Shown: positions 36,888 to 45,430 of the stretch, piece after piece
How positions within the stretch are numbered: position 1 is the first letter of the stretch
Layout of the letters: every line of letters starts with the position of its first letter
From: Vibrio metschnikovii CIP 69.14
GTDB lineage: Bacteria; Pseudomonadota; Gammaproteobacteria; Enterobacterales; Vibrionaceae
NCBI RefSeq assembly: GCF_000176155.1
Contig: NZ_ACZO01000007.1
Span: forward strand, 682,001 to 746,000
Direction of reading: 5' to 3'
Length of the DNA: 64,000 nucleotides
Translations under genes and position numbers: made by a program
Notes under the pieces: generated by a model
The model's database searches: none
Seen by the model: only the letters and a program-made list of their open reading frames with translations
Told to the model about the DNA's origin: nothing

Positions 36888-36925
36888 TTGTAAAATTCAC
36901 ATTGTAAAATTTTTGTTGTGAAATT
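36888..36925. promoter_or_regulatory. Three 14-bp-spaced direct repeats, candidate operator
   Basis: TTGTAAAATT at 36888, TTGTAAAATT at 36902 and TTGTGAAATT at 36916, each exactly 14 bp apart, between the XRE regulator and the divergent gene at 37045. The array adjoins the regulator start codon. Likely operator for the regulator itself; inferred. Confidence 0.55.
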
Positions 36926-37044
36926 GTAGTAAAAAATCCGCTAGTCTACAAACTAAGCCAGTCACAGAATTGAATGAAAATTAAACATAAGTTTGAAGTA
37001 ATGGCTCTAGGACACAATAAATAGTTATCCACGAGGGAACGACA

Positions 37045-37623
37045 ATGAATATGCTGACATTCGATAAGACTAACATTCAATCAACTCAACATCCGTTTAT
37101 CGCTGAAGCTGTCTTCGCCGTGGAGACAACCAGCGCAAATCAACAACGAGAAAGACAAGCCAAAGCTAAGCAATTAATGGATCGTTTATTTCCGCTAGAA
37201 AGTGGTTCGCATCAAGAAGTCACCAGTTATGTGATCGATTACCACCATGTACTGGCGTATTTTAAAGATGGTCGTCACAGCGGTTTACAATATCCGAAAC
37301 AGTTTGTCGCCTTTACCGGCAGTAAAGATCAGCCTTGTTCAATTCTCTTTAGAGAAGGGGATGGAAGCCATGTTGAACTGCTATTAGGTTGCTTACGCGG
37401 TACTGGCTGTGTGGAATTGGTTGAGATAGAAGATATTCAGTTAGAAACCTGCACCACGTTTAGCCAGCAAATCAATAATCAAATGGCTAATACTGCGATT
37501 CGTCATTGGATAAGCTTGATCAAAGGGAATGCGCACGGTAAAGCGCAAGCCTGTAGCGAAGATAAAGAATATACGGCAAAAAGTGGTGAAGACTACTGTC
37601 TTAATTACGCTTTTCACTTATAA
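37045..37623 (+). CDS. Stand-alone malate synthase G domain-like protein
   Basis: 192 residues, cytoplasmic. The central part (about 44-115) – LFPLESGSHQEVTSYVI, DGRHSGLQYPKQFVAF and SILFREGDGSHVELLLG – follows the pattern of the small beta domain inserted in malate synthase G (LPL..GSH..V..Y, L..P.QFV.Y, .ILL...GLHIE). The catalytic TIM barrel is absent, so it cannot make malate itself. GAGGGAA site before ATG 37045. Divergence from a RamB-like regulator supports a link to acetate/glyoxylate metabolism. Function unknown; homology by eye only. Confidence 0.6.
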   Translation: MNMLTFDKTNIQSTQHPFIAEAVFAVETTSANQQRERQAKAKQLMDRLFPLESGSHQEVTSYVIDYHHVLAYFKDGRHSGLQYPKQFVAFTGSKDQPCSILFREGDGSHVELLLGCLRGTGCVELVEIEDIQLETCTTFSQQINNQMANTAIRHWISLIKGNAHGKAQACSEDKEYTAKSGEDYCLNYAFHL

Positions 37624-37653
37624 ATTTACCATTAAAATCAATAAGTTGGTTGG

Positions 37654-37672
37654 GCGACTTGTTTTAAGTCGC
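37654..37672. terminator. Possible terminator hairpin
   Basis: Perfect 7-bp stem GCGACTT / AAGTCGC with loop GTTTT, 30 bp after the preceding gene, but with no T tract; weak candidate. Confidence 0.35.
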
Positions 37673-37746
37673 TGACCATCTACCTTGATAGTGGATTGAA
37701 TGGGTATTAATTAATGGCCTGCTTTTATGGACTCTCGATGGCGATT

Positions 37747-38763
37747 TTAGAGTGGCATTACTCGGTTACGGCCAAGATTTTTGGCCTGATAGAGCATTTT
37801 ATCGGCCCGATCAACTAAAGTATCAGCGGCTTCCAAACTTTGATATTCGGCGACGCCAAAAGAGGCAGTAATATTACCAATTTGTTGACCTGAGCGGCGA
37901 TCGCGAACTGAAAGCTTTTCAATTGATCGACGTACCGACTCCGCGAATTGACGAGCACTACGTAAAGTCATGTTAGGCAGCAGAATAACAAATTCTTCAC
38001 CACCAAAACGGTAGGCAGTCATCGCTTCGCGGCAATTACCTTGAATACGTTTGGCAATCGCTCTTAATACCGAATCACCAAACAGGTGACCGAAATCATC
38101 GTTATAGCTTTTGAAATGGTCGATATCTAACAAAATAATGCTTAGCGCTTGTTGAGCATGAAGCATGGCAAGTAGATCGTTATTAAAAGCGCGTCGATTA
38201 TATAACCCACAGAGTGGATCAAAGAGCGCGTCTTTCTGTACTTCTGCCAATTGGCTTCTCAGCTTAGAGATTTCATCGCAAGCGGTTTTGAGCTGATTGT
38301 TTAAAAAGCGGGTCGAATGGCGAATGTCTCGTGACTCACTGACTAGCTGTCGAATAACGCCCATTACTTCCTCTAAAGAAAGATCTTCTTTCTCTACGCG
38401 TTCTAAATCGCAAAAGCTTTTATCGATAATGGCTTCAAAAGCTCGTGTATCAGTCATGGTATCAGACATTGAGCTGGCGACTTCACTGGCTAAAATTTCC
38501 ATATTCGCGCGCAGTTCACTGACGGTCGTTTCTGCTTTAGAAGCGATGAAATTTTTGTATAACAGGTCGCCAGAACTGGGTGGACATAAGCCAAAATGCG
38601 CTAAAACGGAATCCATTTCTTGATTTAACTGCGGGATAGCATGATCGACATAAGTATACCAAAGCGCGTAGTTAGCAGGTGTGGCGGCAACATGATGCTT
38701 CATCATCAGAGGAACCGCTTTTTTAAGGTTGGCAGTAGATTTTTTAAAAACTTCATCAGGCAT
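37747..38763 (-). CDS. Diguanylate cyclase (GGDEF)
   Basis: 338-residue soluble protein: helical N-terminal half (1-175, coiled-coil-like, ending LRSQLAEVQKDALFDPLCGLYNR) and a C-terminal GGDEF domain with an intact GGEEF at 254-258 and FGVAEY near the end. The usual RxxD inhibitory site is degenerate (REAM at 245-248), so product inhibition may be lost. Makes c-di-GMP from two GTP. The N-terminal region with PANYALWYTYV resembles a conserved sensor in many Vibrio cyclases; the signal is unknown. Downstream of cheV by 100 bp on the same strand. Confidence 0.92.
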   Translation of the reverse strand: MPDEVFKKSTANLKKAVPLMMKHHVAATPANYALWYTYVDHAIPQLNQEMDSVLAHFGLCPPSSGDLLYKNFIASKAETTVSELRANMEILASEVASSMSDTMTDTRAFEAIIDKSFCDLERVEKEDLSLEEVMGVIRQLVSESRDIRHSTRFLNNQLKTACDEISKLRSQLAEVQKDALFDPLCGLYNRRAFNNDLLAMLHAQQALSIILLDIDHFKSYNDDFGHLFGDSVLRAIAKRIQGNCREAMTAYRFGGEEFVILLPNMTLRSARQFAESVRRSIEKLSVRDRRSGQQIGNITASFGVAEYQSLEAADTLVDRADKMLYQAKNLGRNRVMPL

Positions 38764-38864
38764 GGGTTTACCGGCACTAAGCGCTAATCAATTCTATAGG
38801 CTAAGCGTAGCGGATTTTTGCTCATATTGCTGCAAAAATCCGCTGATCTTGCTCTTATCGTGGA

Positions 38865-39791
38865 TTACATTGAGAGGGATGACGAGCGTTGCGATTCAAG
38901 TTTTTTCGCTCCTCTGAGCATCGCTTCGATAAGTTCAGTGGCGTTAAATTTTTCTAATGCCTCGTGTGCGCCAACTTGATGAGCGCGGTCGACACAAATT
39001 TCACTCGACAATGAGGTGTGCAAAATACAATAAGCGTGACTTAAGCGAGAATCGTTTTGTACCTCAAAAGCCAGCTCATAGCCATCAAGACCGGGCATTT
39101 CAATATCACTGACTAAAAGATCAATCGCATTATGTTCATCGGCTAGGCGGCGCATTAGTTCAATAGCCTCCAAACCATTTTTACAAATCTGATAAGGAAT
39201 GTTGATTCTATCTAGCGCATCGGCCAGCTGTTTACGGGCAATTGATGAGTCATCGACCAGTAAAATATTCAGTGGTTTTAGACGCTCACGTTCAATATCG
39301 GTCAGCATCGGCACTTTGGTGGATTCGTATTGTGGGTAGATTTTTGAGAGCAGCAGTTCGACATCCAGAAGTTGGACAATACGATCTTGATAACGAGTGA
39401 TCCCTGTTACAAAGACATTATTGCCCGCTGTCACCGGCGCTGACTCAATGGAGCGCCAATTACATTCGATGATTTTTTCAATGCCGCGCACCATAAATGC
39501 GACTACGGTACGCAGGCAGTCAGTGACAATCAAATAACACTGTTTATATTCTTGAGGAGTAATCGGCCTAAATCCGATGGCTGCGGCCATATCAATCACT
39601 GGTACCGTTAGATTACGTATCGTCACCGTTCCCACCACATGATGATGAGAATACGGGATTTGCGTCATCGGTAAATAGGGGACGATTTCCCTTACTTTTA
39701 ACGTTCCAATAGCAAACAGCTGTTGCTGTGAGTTGAGGGTAAACATCAACATCCCTTGCGACTGATTTGCTTTACTGACGGTTTTGGCCAT
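38865..39791 (-). CDS. cheV: Chemotaxis coupling protein CheV
   Basis: 308 residues: CheW-like domain (about 10-155, FAIGTLKVREIVPYLPMTQI … IRNLTVPVIDMAAAIGF) and a receiver domain (about 173-295) with D180/D181 and phosphoacceptor D229 (SDIEMPGLDGYE). Couples chemoreceptors to CheA with adaptation by phosphorylation. Vibrios carry several CheV paralogues. Weak ribosome site. A diguanylate cyclase follows on the same strand and may be cotranscribed. Confidence 0.93.
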   Translation of the reverse strand: MAKTVSKANQSQGMLMFTLNSQQQLFAIGTLKVREIVPYLPMTQIPYSHHHVVGTVTIRNLTVPVIDMAAAIGFRPITPQEYKQCYLIVTDCLRTVVAFMVRGIEKIIECNWRSIESAPVTAGNNVFVTGITRYQDRIVQLLDVELLLSKIYPQYESTKVPMLTDIERERLKPLNILLVDDSSIARKQLADALDRINIPYQICKNGLEAIELMRRLADEHNAIDLLVSDIEMPGLDGYELAFEVQNDSRLSHAYCILHTSLSSEICVDRAHQVGAHEALEKFNATELIEAMLRGAKKLESQRSSSLSM

Positions 39792-39975
39792 AACACACTA
39801 CTCAAAAATAAACACACTACACCTTCTATAGTAACTGAAAATTGCCGCTTCGTAACGCTATTGAGCTATTTTTAGCAGTTAAAGCTCCTTGATGAGCGAT
39901 GAATATCGAAAAGATGCATTAGGCTACGGCTTTGGTTAAAATAAGCAGCTTTGTTATTAGATCGAGTATTTCCCT

Positions 39976-40254
39976 ATGGCGAAAACAGCCGCTGCATTGC
40001 ACATTTTAGTCAAGCACAAAGAGCAAGCTGATGAATTACTACAGCAATTAAAAAAAGGCGCTAAGTTTCAAACCTTAGCCAAAAAGTATTCACTTTGCCC
40101 ATCGGGTAAGCGTGGTGGTGATTTAGGCGAATTTCGCCAAGGACAAATGGTCCCTGCTTTTGATAAAGCTTGCTTTCAAGGTGAAATTTTGACGCCGCAA
40201 TTAGTGAAAACCAAGTTTGGTTGGCATGTAATAAAAGTACTTTACCGTACCTAG
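39976..40254 (+). CDS. ppiC: Parvulin-type peptidyl-prolyl isomerase
   Basis: 92-residue single-domain cytoplasmic parvulin, same length class as E. coli PpiC. Conserved elements: [37 protein letters not shown], and FGWHVIKVL at the C-terminus. No signal peptide. Single-gene unit between cheV and ompW; a weak ribosome site precedes ATG 39976. Confidence 0.93.
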   Translation: MAKTAAALHILVKHKEQADELLQQLKKGAKFQTLAKKYSLCPSGKRGGDLGEFRQGQMVPAFDKACFQGEILTPQLVKTKFGWHVIKVLYRT

Positions 40255-40284
40255 TGTTGTAGTGGACCGCTCTTTTCTACTGAA

Positions 40285-40303
40285 GCTGCCGCGCTACGGC
40301 AGC
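40285..40303 (+). terminator. Probable ppiC terminator
   Basis: Stem GCTGCCG / CGGCAGC with loop CGCTA followed by GTCTTTC, 30 bp after ppiC. T tract is poor. Confidence 0.45.
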
Positions 40304-40491
40304 GTCTTTCGAGCCAAGTATATTGTTTCCATACTCATGGTGACAGACTCAATCAACACCGCCGAATGCTCCTACGGTTAGCTTGCTTTTTGCGTGGCAC
40401 GCCTAGTTTGCATTAGATAATTGTGTTGCTTGAGCATTTATTGTGACAAAGTTTACAGATTTTCATCTTTTCAACTAAAAAAATTCACAAA

Positions 40492-40505
40492 TTGATTTCC
40501 ATCAA
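40492..40505 (+). promoter_or_regulatory. FNR box upstream of ompW
   Basis: TTGATTTCCATCAA is a perfect match to the FNR consensus TTGAT-N4-ATCAA. TATGCT at 40522-40527 fits a -10, placing the box near -36 to -41.5, suitable for activation. ompW is FNR-responsive in E. coli. Confidence 0.7.
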
Positions 40506-40577
40506 AATAGTGTGGTTTTTATATGCTACTGTGCGCGCCAACAAAAAGAATAATTAGCCCAACAAAAGGAAAGTAGC

Positions 40578-41222
40578 ATGAAAAAAACAGTCTGTGGATT
40601 AGCTGTCCTTACCATTTTAGCTTCAACTTCAGTGCTTGCTCATCAGCAAGGGGATATTTTGGTGCGTGCAGGTATTGCTAGTGTCGTACCCAATGATAGC
40701 AGTGATAAAATTCTTGGTTCGCAAAATGAACTGTCGGTGAACAGTAATACTCAGCTGGGCTTAACGCTCGGCTATATGTTGACGGATAATTTCAGTATTG
40801 AGTTATTAGCCGCAACGCCTTTCTCGCATAAGATCTCGACCGATCTTGGCGGTTTAGGGGATATCGGTAAAACTAAGCATTTACCACCGACGGTGATGGT
40901 GCAGTACTATTTTGGCGAAGCGGGTAGCACATGGCGTCCTTATGTTGGCGCTGGTGTTAACTACACCAATTTCTTTGATGAAAAATTTAATGATACTGGA
41001 AAAACAGCCGGGCTTAGTGATTTAAAACTGGATGATTCTTGGGGTCTAGCGGCCAATGTTGGTGTCGACTATATGCTCGATGATAACTGGTTCTTTAACG
41101 CATCAGTTTGGTACGCCAATATTGAAACCACAGCAAAATATAAAGCGGGTGTTGATGCCCAATCCACTGACGTGAAAATTAATCCTTGGGTATTTATGAT
41201 CTCTGGCGGTTATAAGTTCTAA
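40578..41222 (+). CDS. ompW: Outer-membrane protein OmpW
   Basis: 214-residue eight-stranded outer-membrane barrel. Signal peptide MKKTVCGLAVLTILASTSVLA cleaved before HQQGDILVRAGIASVVPNDS, a hallmark start of mature OmpW; later YYFGEAGSTWRPYVGAGVNYT and a C-terminal …GGYKF aromatic end. Forms a hydrophobic channel linked to stress and anaerobic physiology. An FNR box lies 70 bp upstream and a strong terminator follows. Confidence 0.95.
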   Translation: MKKTVCGLAVLTILASTSVLAHQQGDILVRAGIASVVPNDSSDKILGSQNELSVNSNTQLGLTLGYMLTDNFSIELLAATPFSHKISTDLGGLGDIGKTKHLPPTVMVQYYFGEAGSTWRPYVGAGVNYTNFFDEKFNDTGKTAGLSDLKLDDSWGLAANVGVDYMLDDNWFFNASVWYANIETTAKYKAGVDAQSTDVKINPWVFMISGGYKF

Positions 41223-41246
41223 AAAATTGACTTGATAACGCTCAGC

Positions 41247-41280
41247 AACAATAAAGGCAGGAAATCCTGCCTTTATTGTT
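41247..41280 (+). terminator. ompW terminator
   Basis: Near-perfect 15-bp stem AACAATAAAGGCAGG / CCTGCCTTTATTGTT with a four-base loop, followed by TTCTATTTT; convergent with volA. Confidence 0.85.
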
Positions 41281-41310
41281 TTCTATTTTACCGCTTTGCG
41301 GTTTGGTTAA

Positions 41311-43659
41311 TTAATGCAATACGGTTTCTGGAATCGCCCCATTCAATTGGTTATCAATTAAAAAATCAATGGTTTGTGCTTGCATTTGACCATGGTGAAG
41401 AGCATCAGACCCATCATCATTCTGTGGGGCAATAAAGGTTGAATGCTTAGCCGTGGCATTATACTCAATAAAGACGCTGCTTTGCCCATTCACGGTTGGT
41501 GTCGTGCGATTGATCGTCGTTAATCCAAGTAAGCTCGCCACTGGCTCTGTGCCAGCAAATGGCAGTATACCTGCTTCTTTGGTGACATTCGGCACCGTAT
41601 CGTCATTGTGAACTTGAGTCAGCAATAACGGCGTTGTAATGCCCGAAGCTAAATTCGCCATTGGATCTATGCTGTCGAGCACCGATTGAGCGGCAAAGCT
41701 AAACTGAGCAAACAGTGCGTTTAATTGCGCTTTTTGTAGTTCAGTTGCATTTTGTTCAAAGATACCGTAACACGCGGAGTCAGTTTGCCCAATGCAGTAT
41801 GTGTCTGCAAACGCCTTATACTGAGCAGAAGTCAGCGCTAAGTTATGTTTGATCTGCGGTGCAAAAGCATCAGAACCAAACAGAAGTGGCGCGATACGAC
41901 CACCAGAGTTATGGATCGCTGCGGCGCTAAAGTGATAGAGAGCATTCGCTTGAGGATTACCTAAATCTTGCTCACTTGCTGCCAGTGCGGACAGCCCGAC
42001 AATACCACCTAATGAATGACCGAGCAGTTTAATCTGTGAGCCTGTTGCAATATTGACGTTCTCAAGGGGAGAGCCGATGAAAGATGATTGTGACAGGGTT
42101 AGCGCAGCGCGCAGCGCCAGCACGTCCAAAATACTTTGACGCACGTTATCACGGGCCACGGGTAAGTTAACTAAATTTAAATAGGCCAGCACATTGGTAT
42201 TGGCTGAGCGCTGTTCGTCTAAACTGCGCTCTCCGTGCAGTGGCATATCAATCGCAATCACCGCTAAACCCGCTTGAGCAAGGCGAAACGCAAACGCGTA
42301 GGCATTTTCTTTGGCTGAGGTAATGCCGTGCTGATAAATGACCACATTTTTAACTTCGCCCGTTTTGGGAGTAAAAAGTAAAAACGGCACGGTTTGCAGT
42401 GATTTAATGCTGGGCAGCGGTGAATAGCGGGTGATCAAACGCTCGCTGTCTAATCGGCTGCCATCGGTTTTCGTGAGCTCAAGACCGACTAATTTCATCT
42501 GCTGTTCTTGACTGGTTGCAAGCTCGGTAAGATCAATACCAGCGCCGATCAATTGCGCGGTAAGATGAGCCTGCTCAACAGGGTCTTTTAACGCTGCTGA
42601 GATTTTCGCTAGGCTGGGGGAAGCGGCGCTAAACGCTTGTGTGTTCCAATTTGCGCCGGTTTCAAGGTAGTAAGGCAGAGTCACCGCGCCATGAGTGACG
42701 TTAACCGATTGACCGGTATCAGTGACGGACTGATCATAAGCTGCAATGAGTAGGTTCTTGGGAGCCTTGATATATTGTTCAAAAGCCTTATCTGCGTTAA
42801 GCGCTTCAGCAAAAGGCTTGGGATCTTCAAAGGTCATTTGATAAGCATCATTTTGATGGACAAATGTTTGCTGCCAAACCGCTAATGGGTTTTCTTGCCC
42901 CGCGCCGTAGGCCGTTGCGGCAGCTACAGCGCTTAATGTTTCACCGACCGATTGGGTGCTAAACCAAGTGCTGTATACGATCTGTTCTGCATTAACACCC
43001 GTCGCGCTAAACAGAGCTTCCGTGCCATGGGTGATTTTCTGCAGCTGTGCCAATTGTCCTTGGCTATAAATGCGCTGCTTAGATTTAAGGGTCGCATAGC
43101 TACTCGAGGTGCCGATTGGCTCGCCTTGTGCGTCTTTAACATCACTGGTGATGGCTAAAATATAGTTGCTCGCTGGGTTTAATGGCTTAGTTGGGTAAAT
43201 GGCGATCTTACTGGTCGCGGCATCGCTAAAGGCGACAAAGTCAACATTAGCTTTCGGTTGTGGATTACCAGTCATCGAATCTGTCAGTTCAACTAGATAA
43301 ACACCGTCTGTGATGGCGCCAGTAGCCAAATTGCCGCCAGTAAAATCCAGATACAGTGGCATAGTGGTTGACCAGCCATCGAGCTGATTCATGGCAACCC
43401 GTGGATTACTGGGCGAGTTGTCACCATCCGTGGGTAAGTTTAAAGTACCATCTTGCGGGTTCATCAACGTATAGGAGGGTAGCGGCACCGAAGGGTTCGC
43501 GCCGCTCAACTGAAATTTAATCTGTGTTTCGCGAGTTAATGCCTTGGCAATATGTGGCTCATAGCTAATGGTCGGTGCGCCAGAGCTTTGCGTGTCATCG
43601 CCGCATCCCGCTAACCATAGAGCCGAGCAGAGTAGGGAAATTTTAAGTAGTTTTTTCAT
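41311..43659 (-). CDS. volA: VolA surface lysophospholipase
   Basis: 782-residue lipoprotein. Signal MKKLLKISLLCSALWLAGC with lipobox, lipidated Cys19; C-terminal alpha/beta-hydrolase domain with oxyanion QHG at 443-445 and nucleophile elbow GHSLGG (S549). V. cholerae VolA, encoded beside a fadL, hydrolyses lysophosphatidylcholine at the cell surface so that FadL can import the released fatty acid. The same gene order is seen here: fadL lies 16 bp upstream, so the two are an operon. This context makes the assignment firm despite variable N-terminal sequence. Confidence 0.92.
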   Translation of the reverse strand: MKKLLKISLLCSALWLAGCGDDTQSSGAPTISYEPHIAKALTRETQIKFQLSGANPSVPLPSYTLMNPQDGTLNLPTDGDNSPSNPRVAMNQLDGWSTTMPLYLDFTGGNLATGAITDGVYLVELTDSMTGNPQPKANVDFVAFSDAATSKIAIYPTKPLNPASNYILAITSDVKDAQGEPIGTSSSYATLKSKQRIYSQGQLAQLQKITHGTEALFSATGVNAEQIVYSTWFSTQSVGETLSAVAAATAYGAGQENPLAVWQQTFVHQNDAYQMTFEDPKPFAEALNADKAFEQYIKAPKNLLIAAYDQSVTDTGQSVNVTHGAVTLPYYLETGANWNTQAFSAASPSLAKISAALKDPVEQAHLTAQLIGAGIDLTELATSQEQQMKLVGLELTKTDGSRLDSERLITRYSPLPSIKSLQTVPFLLFTPKTGEVKNVVIYQHGITSAKENAYAFAFRLAQAGLAVIAIDMPLHGERSLDEQRSANTNVLAYLNLVNLPVARDNVRQSILDVLALRAALTLSQSSFIGSPLENVNIATGSQIKLLGHSLGGIVGLSALAASEQDLGNPQANALYHFSAAAIHNSGGRIAPLLFGSDAFAPQIKHNLALTSAQYKAFADTYCIGQTDSACYGIFEQNATELQKAQLNALFAQFSFAAQSVLDSIDPMANLASGITTPLLLTQVHNDDTVPNVTKEAGILPFAGTEPVASLLGLTTINRTTPTVNGQSSVFIEYNATAKHSTFIAPQNDDGSDALHHGQMQAQTIDFLIDNQLNGAIPETVLH

Positions 43660-43675
43660 GGGTTTCTTAACCTAT

Positions 43676-44908
43676 TTAGAACTGGTAATTGAGCTGGATG
43701 GCACTGATATAGGCATTGGCTTTGGTGTTGAAATTCAAGCTTTGGCCTGCGGCGTTGGTTTCGGTGAAGTTACCTTCCTTGCTTCTTACTAATGCAAAGC
43801 CCGCATCTAGGGTCATGGCATCATTCAAGGTGTAAGTAAAACCGGCTGAATACCAGTAGCGGTCACTATCTGGAATGCTCAAGGTGGCTTTACCCGCTTG
43901 TTCATCAAATGCTAAACCAGCGCGCAGTGTCCAATCATGATTAAGGCGATAGGTGGTGCCAAGGGACCAGCGGCCGTTGTCTTTATAGTCTTCTGGTTTT
44001 TGGAAGCAGACACCGTCTTTACACTCTGCTGAAGTCGCTTTGAGCTCTTTGAATGAACGCCATCCGGTGCGTTGATAGCCATAGTGAATCGCCCATTGGT
44101 CATTGAGTTGATGAAAGGCGGATATTTCCCAAATTTCTGGTAGATCAAGTTTTAAGCGGCCGACGACTTCGGGCTTGCTAGCTGCGCCAGAGTTATAGCT
44201 AGAAAAGGTACCATCATCGAAATCGAGTTTGACCTGTGAGCGGTAGGAAAATCCAAAGCGGTGATTTTCGTTCACTGAGTAAAGTGCGCCAATATTCCAG
44301 CCATAACCTAAGGTATCGCCTTCCATAGAGATCAGCTTATCACTTGGTTGACCACCTAAAGTGGGCGCTAAGCCACCTTGGTGACGATTGAGCTCTGCAT
44401 GGGCATAAACAAGATTAATCCCAGCGCCCAAACTAAGATGTTGATTGACTTTGTACGCTAGGCTCGGGTTGAGGTTAACCGAAATCAACGCAGTGTCGCC
44501 TGCCATGTCACCAGCATAAATGTCGGTTGGGTAATCGGTTGCTACACCATAGGTAGTGAAAAGGCCGATTCCCCAGCTCCACTGTTCATTAATTGGGCTT
44601 AAATAATAAGCCGCTGGAACCACTTGGAGAGGAGCGATATCCGACATTTTTTGTTGATTGCTCAGATCATAAACATCAACTTCAGGATCGATGATACTCA
44701 GGGCGCCAGAAAATTGCGCACGTTCAAAACGAGTCATTGCCGCAGGGTTGCGAGCTAGCACACTGGCGTTATCTGCCACCGCGCCTTCACCAGAAAAAGC
44801 TCGGCCAAGACCGGAGGCGGAATGCTCGGCAACTTGAAAGCCAGCGCTGTATACTGAGCTGCTGGCTATAACGGTAAGTGCAACCAGAGTTCGGGGAAAG
44901 GTTTTCAT
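43676..44908 (-). CDS. fadL: Long-chain fatty acid outer-membrane transporter FadL
   Basis: 410-residue outer-membrane barrel. Signal peptide ends …SSVYSA, mature start GFQVAEHSASGLGRAFSGEG, and the FadL hatch motif NPAAM follows (ARNPAAMTRFERAQFSGAL). Ends …IQLNYQF. Imports fatty acids released by the neighbouring lipase VolA. AGGAACACGAG site before the ATG. First gene of the fadL-volA operon. Confidence 0.94.
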   Translation of the reverse strand: MKTFPRTLVALTVIASSSVYSAGFQVAEHSASGLGRAFSGEGAVADNASVLARNPAAMTRFERAQFSGALSIIDPEVDVYDLSNQQKMSDIAPLQVVPAAYYLSPINEQWSWGIGLFTTYGVATDYPTDIYAGDMAGDTALISVNLNPSLAYKVNQHLSLGAGINLVYAHAELNRHQGGLAPTLGGQPSDKLISMEGDTLGYGWNIGALYSVNENHRFGFSYRSQVKLDFDDGTFSSYNSGAASKPEVVGRLKLDLPEIWEISAFHQLNDQWAIHYGYQRTGWRSFKELKATSAECKDGVCFQKPEDYKDNGRWSLGTTYRLNHDWTLRAGLAFDEQAGKATLSIPDSDRYWYSAGFTYTLNDAMTLDAGFALVRSKEGNFTETNAAGQSLNFNTKANAYISAIQLNYQF

Positions 44909-45063
44909 TCTCGTGTTCCTAAGTGTGTATTATCGCCCAAAATAAGGTGCGGTAGCGTCAATTGAGGTGAAGTGGTTGATTCACTCGTCTAAGCTAGTGT
45001 GCGGGTGAATCAACCATTTGACCGATGATTAGCCACTTCTTATTTAGTCGGCATAGTATTATT

Positions 45064-45194
45064 GCAGCCCTTTTTACTTGAAGTTGCAGCGGTGTAGGCT
45101 TCGATGCGTTCACCATAATCAAACGGTGTATTTATGTTCATCAGGTTTTACTTACGGGGTACCTAGCTGAAACTTCAGGCCGTTCAGGTCTGTA
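45064..45194 (-). repeat. ERIC-like element (copy E)
   Basis: About 130 bp. One end reads CTTGAAGTTGCAGCGGTGTA then GGCTTCGATGCGTTCACC, the reverse of the ERIC right end; the other reads TTACGGGGTACCTAGCTGAA then ACTTCAGGCCGTTCAGGT, the reverse of the left end. Diverged but collinear with the copy at 61183. Confidence 0.55.
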
Positions 45195-45376
45195 ACATCA
45201 AAAAACTAATGTTAAAAATTTGTTTTAATAATGTCAAATGTTTGGTTTTATTAGTGTGAGGGGCGGATTATAAAAGTACATTTCATCAATGTCTTATAGA
45301 AATTTTGTGGTTGTACCAGTAGGAGATTGAGCGTTAGGCTAAGATTTTGTTTGAAATGACCAGAAAAAAGCAGTTT

Positions 45377-45410
45377 AAGCTGCTGTTTATTAGAGACTAA
45401 ACAGCAGCTT
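45377..45410 (-). terminator. malS terminator
   Basis: 13-bp stem AAGCTGCTGTTTA / TAAACAGCAGCTT with an eight-base loop, followed on the minus strand by ACTGCTTTTTTC. Confidence 0.85.
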
Positions 45411-45430
45411 GGTGGGTTTTAAAAACAGAG

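Larger units (their letters stand above)
44909..45430. other. Gene-free region between malS and fadL with ERIC-like element
   Basis: About 520 bp. Holds the fadL promoter region, an ERIC-like element (45064-45194), an AT-rich stretch, and the malS terminator (45377-45410). FadR-type operator not recognised. No supported ORF. Confidence 0.5.
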
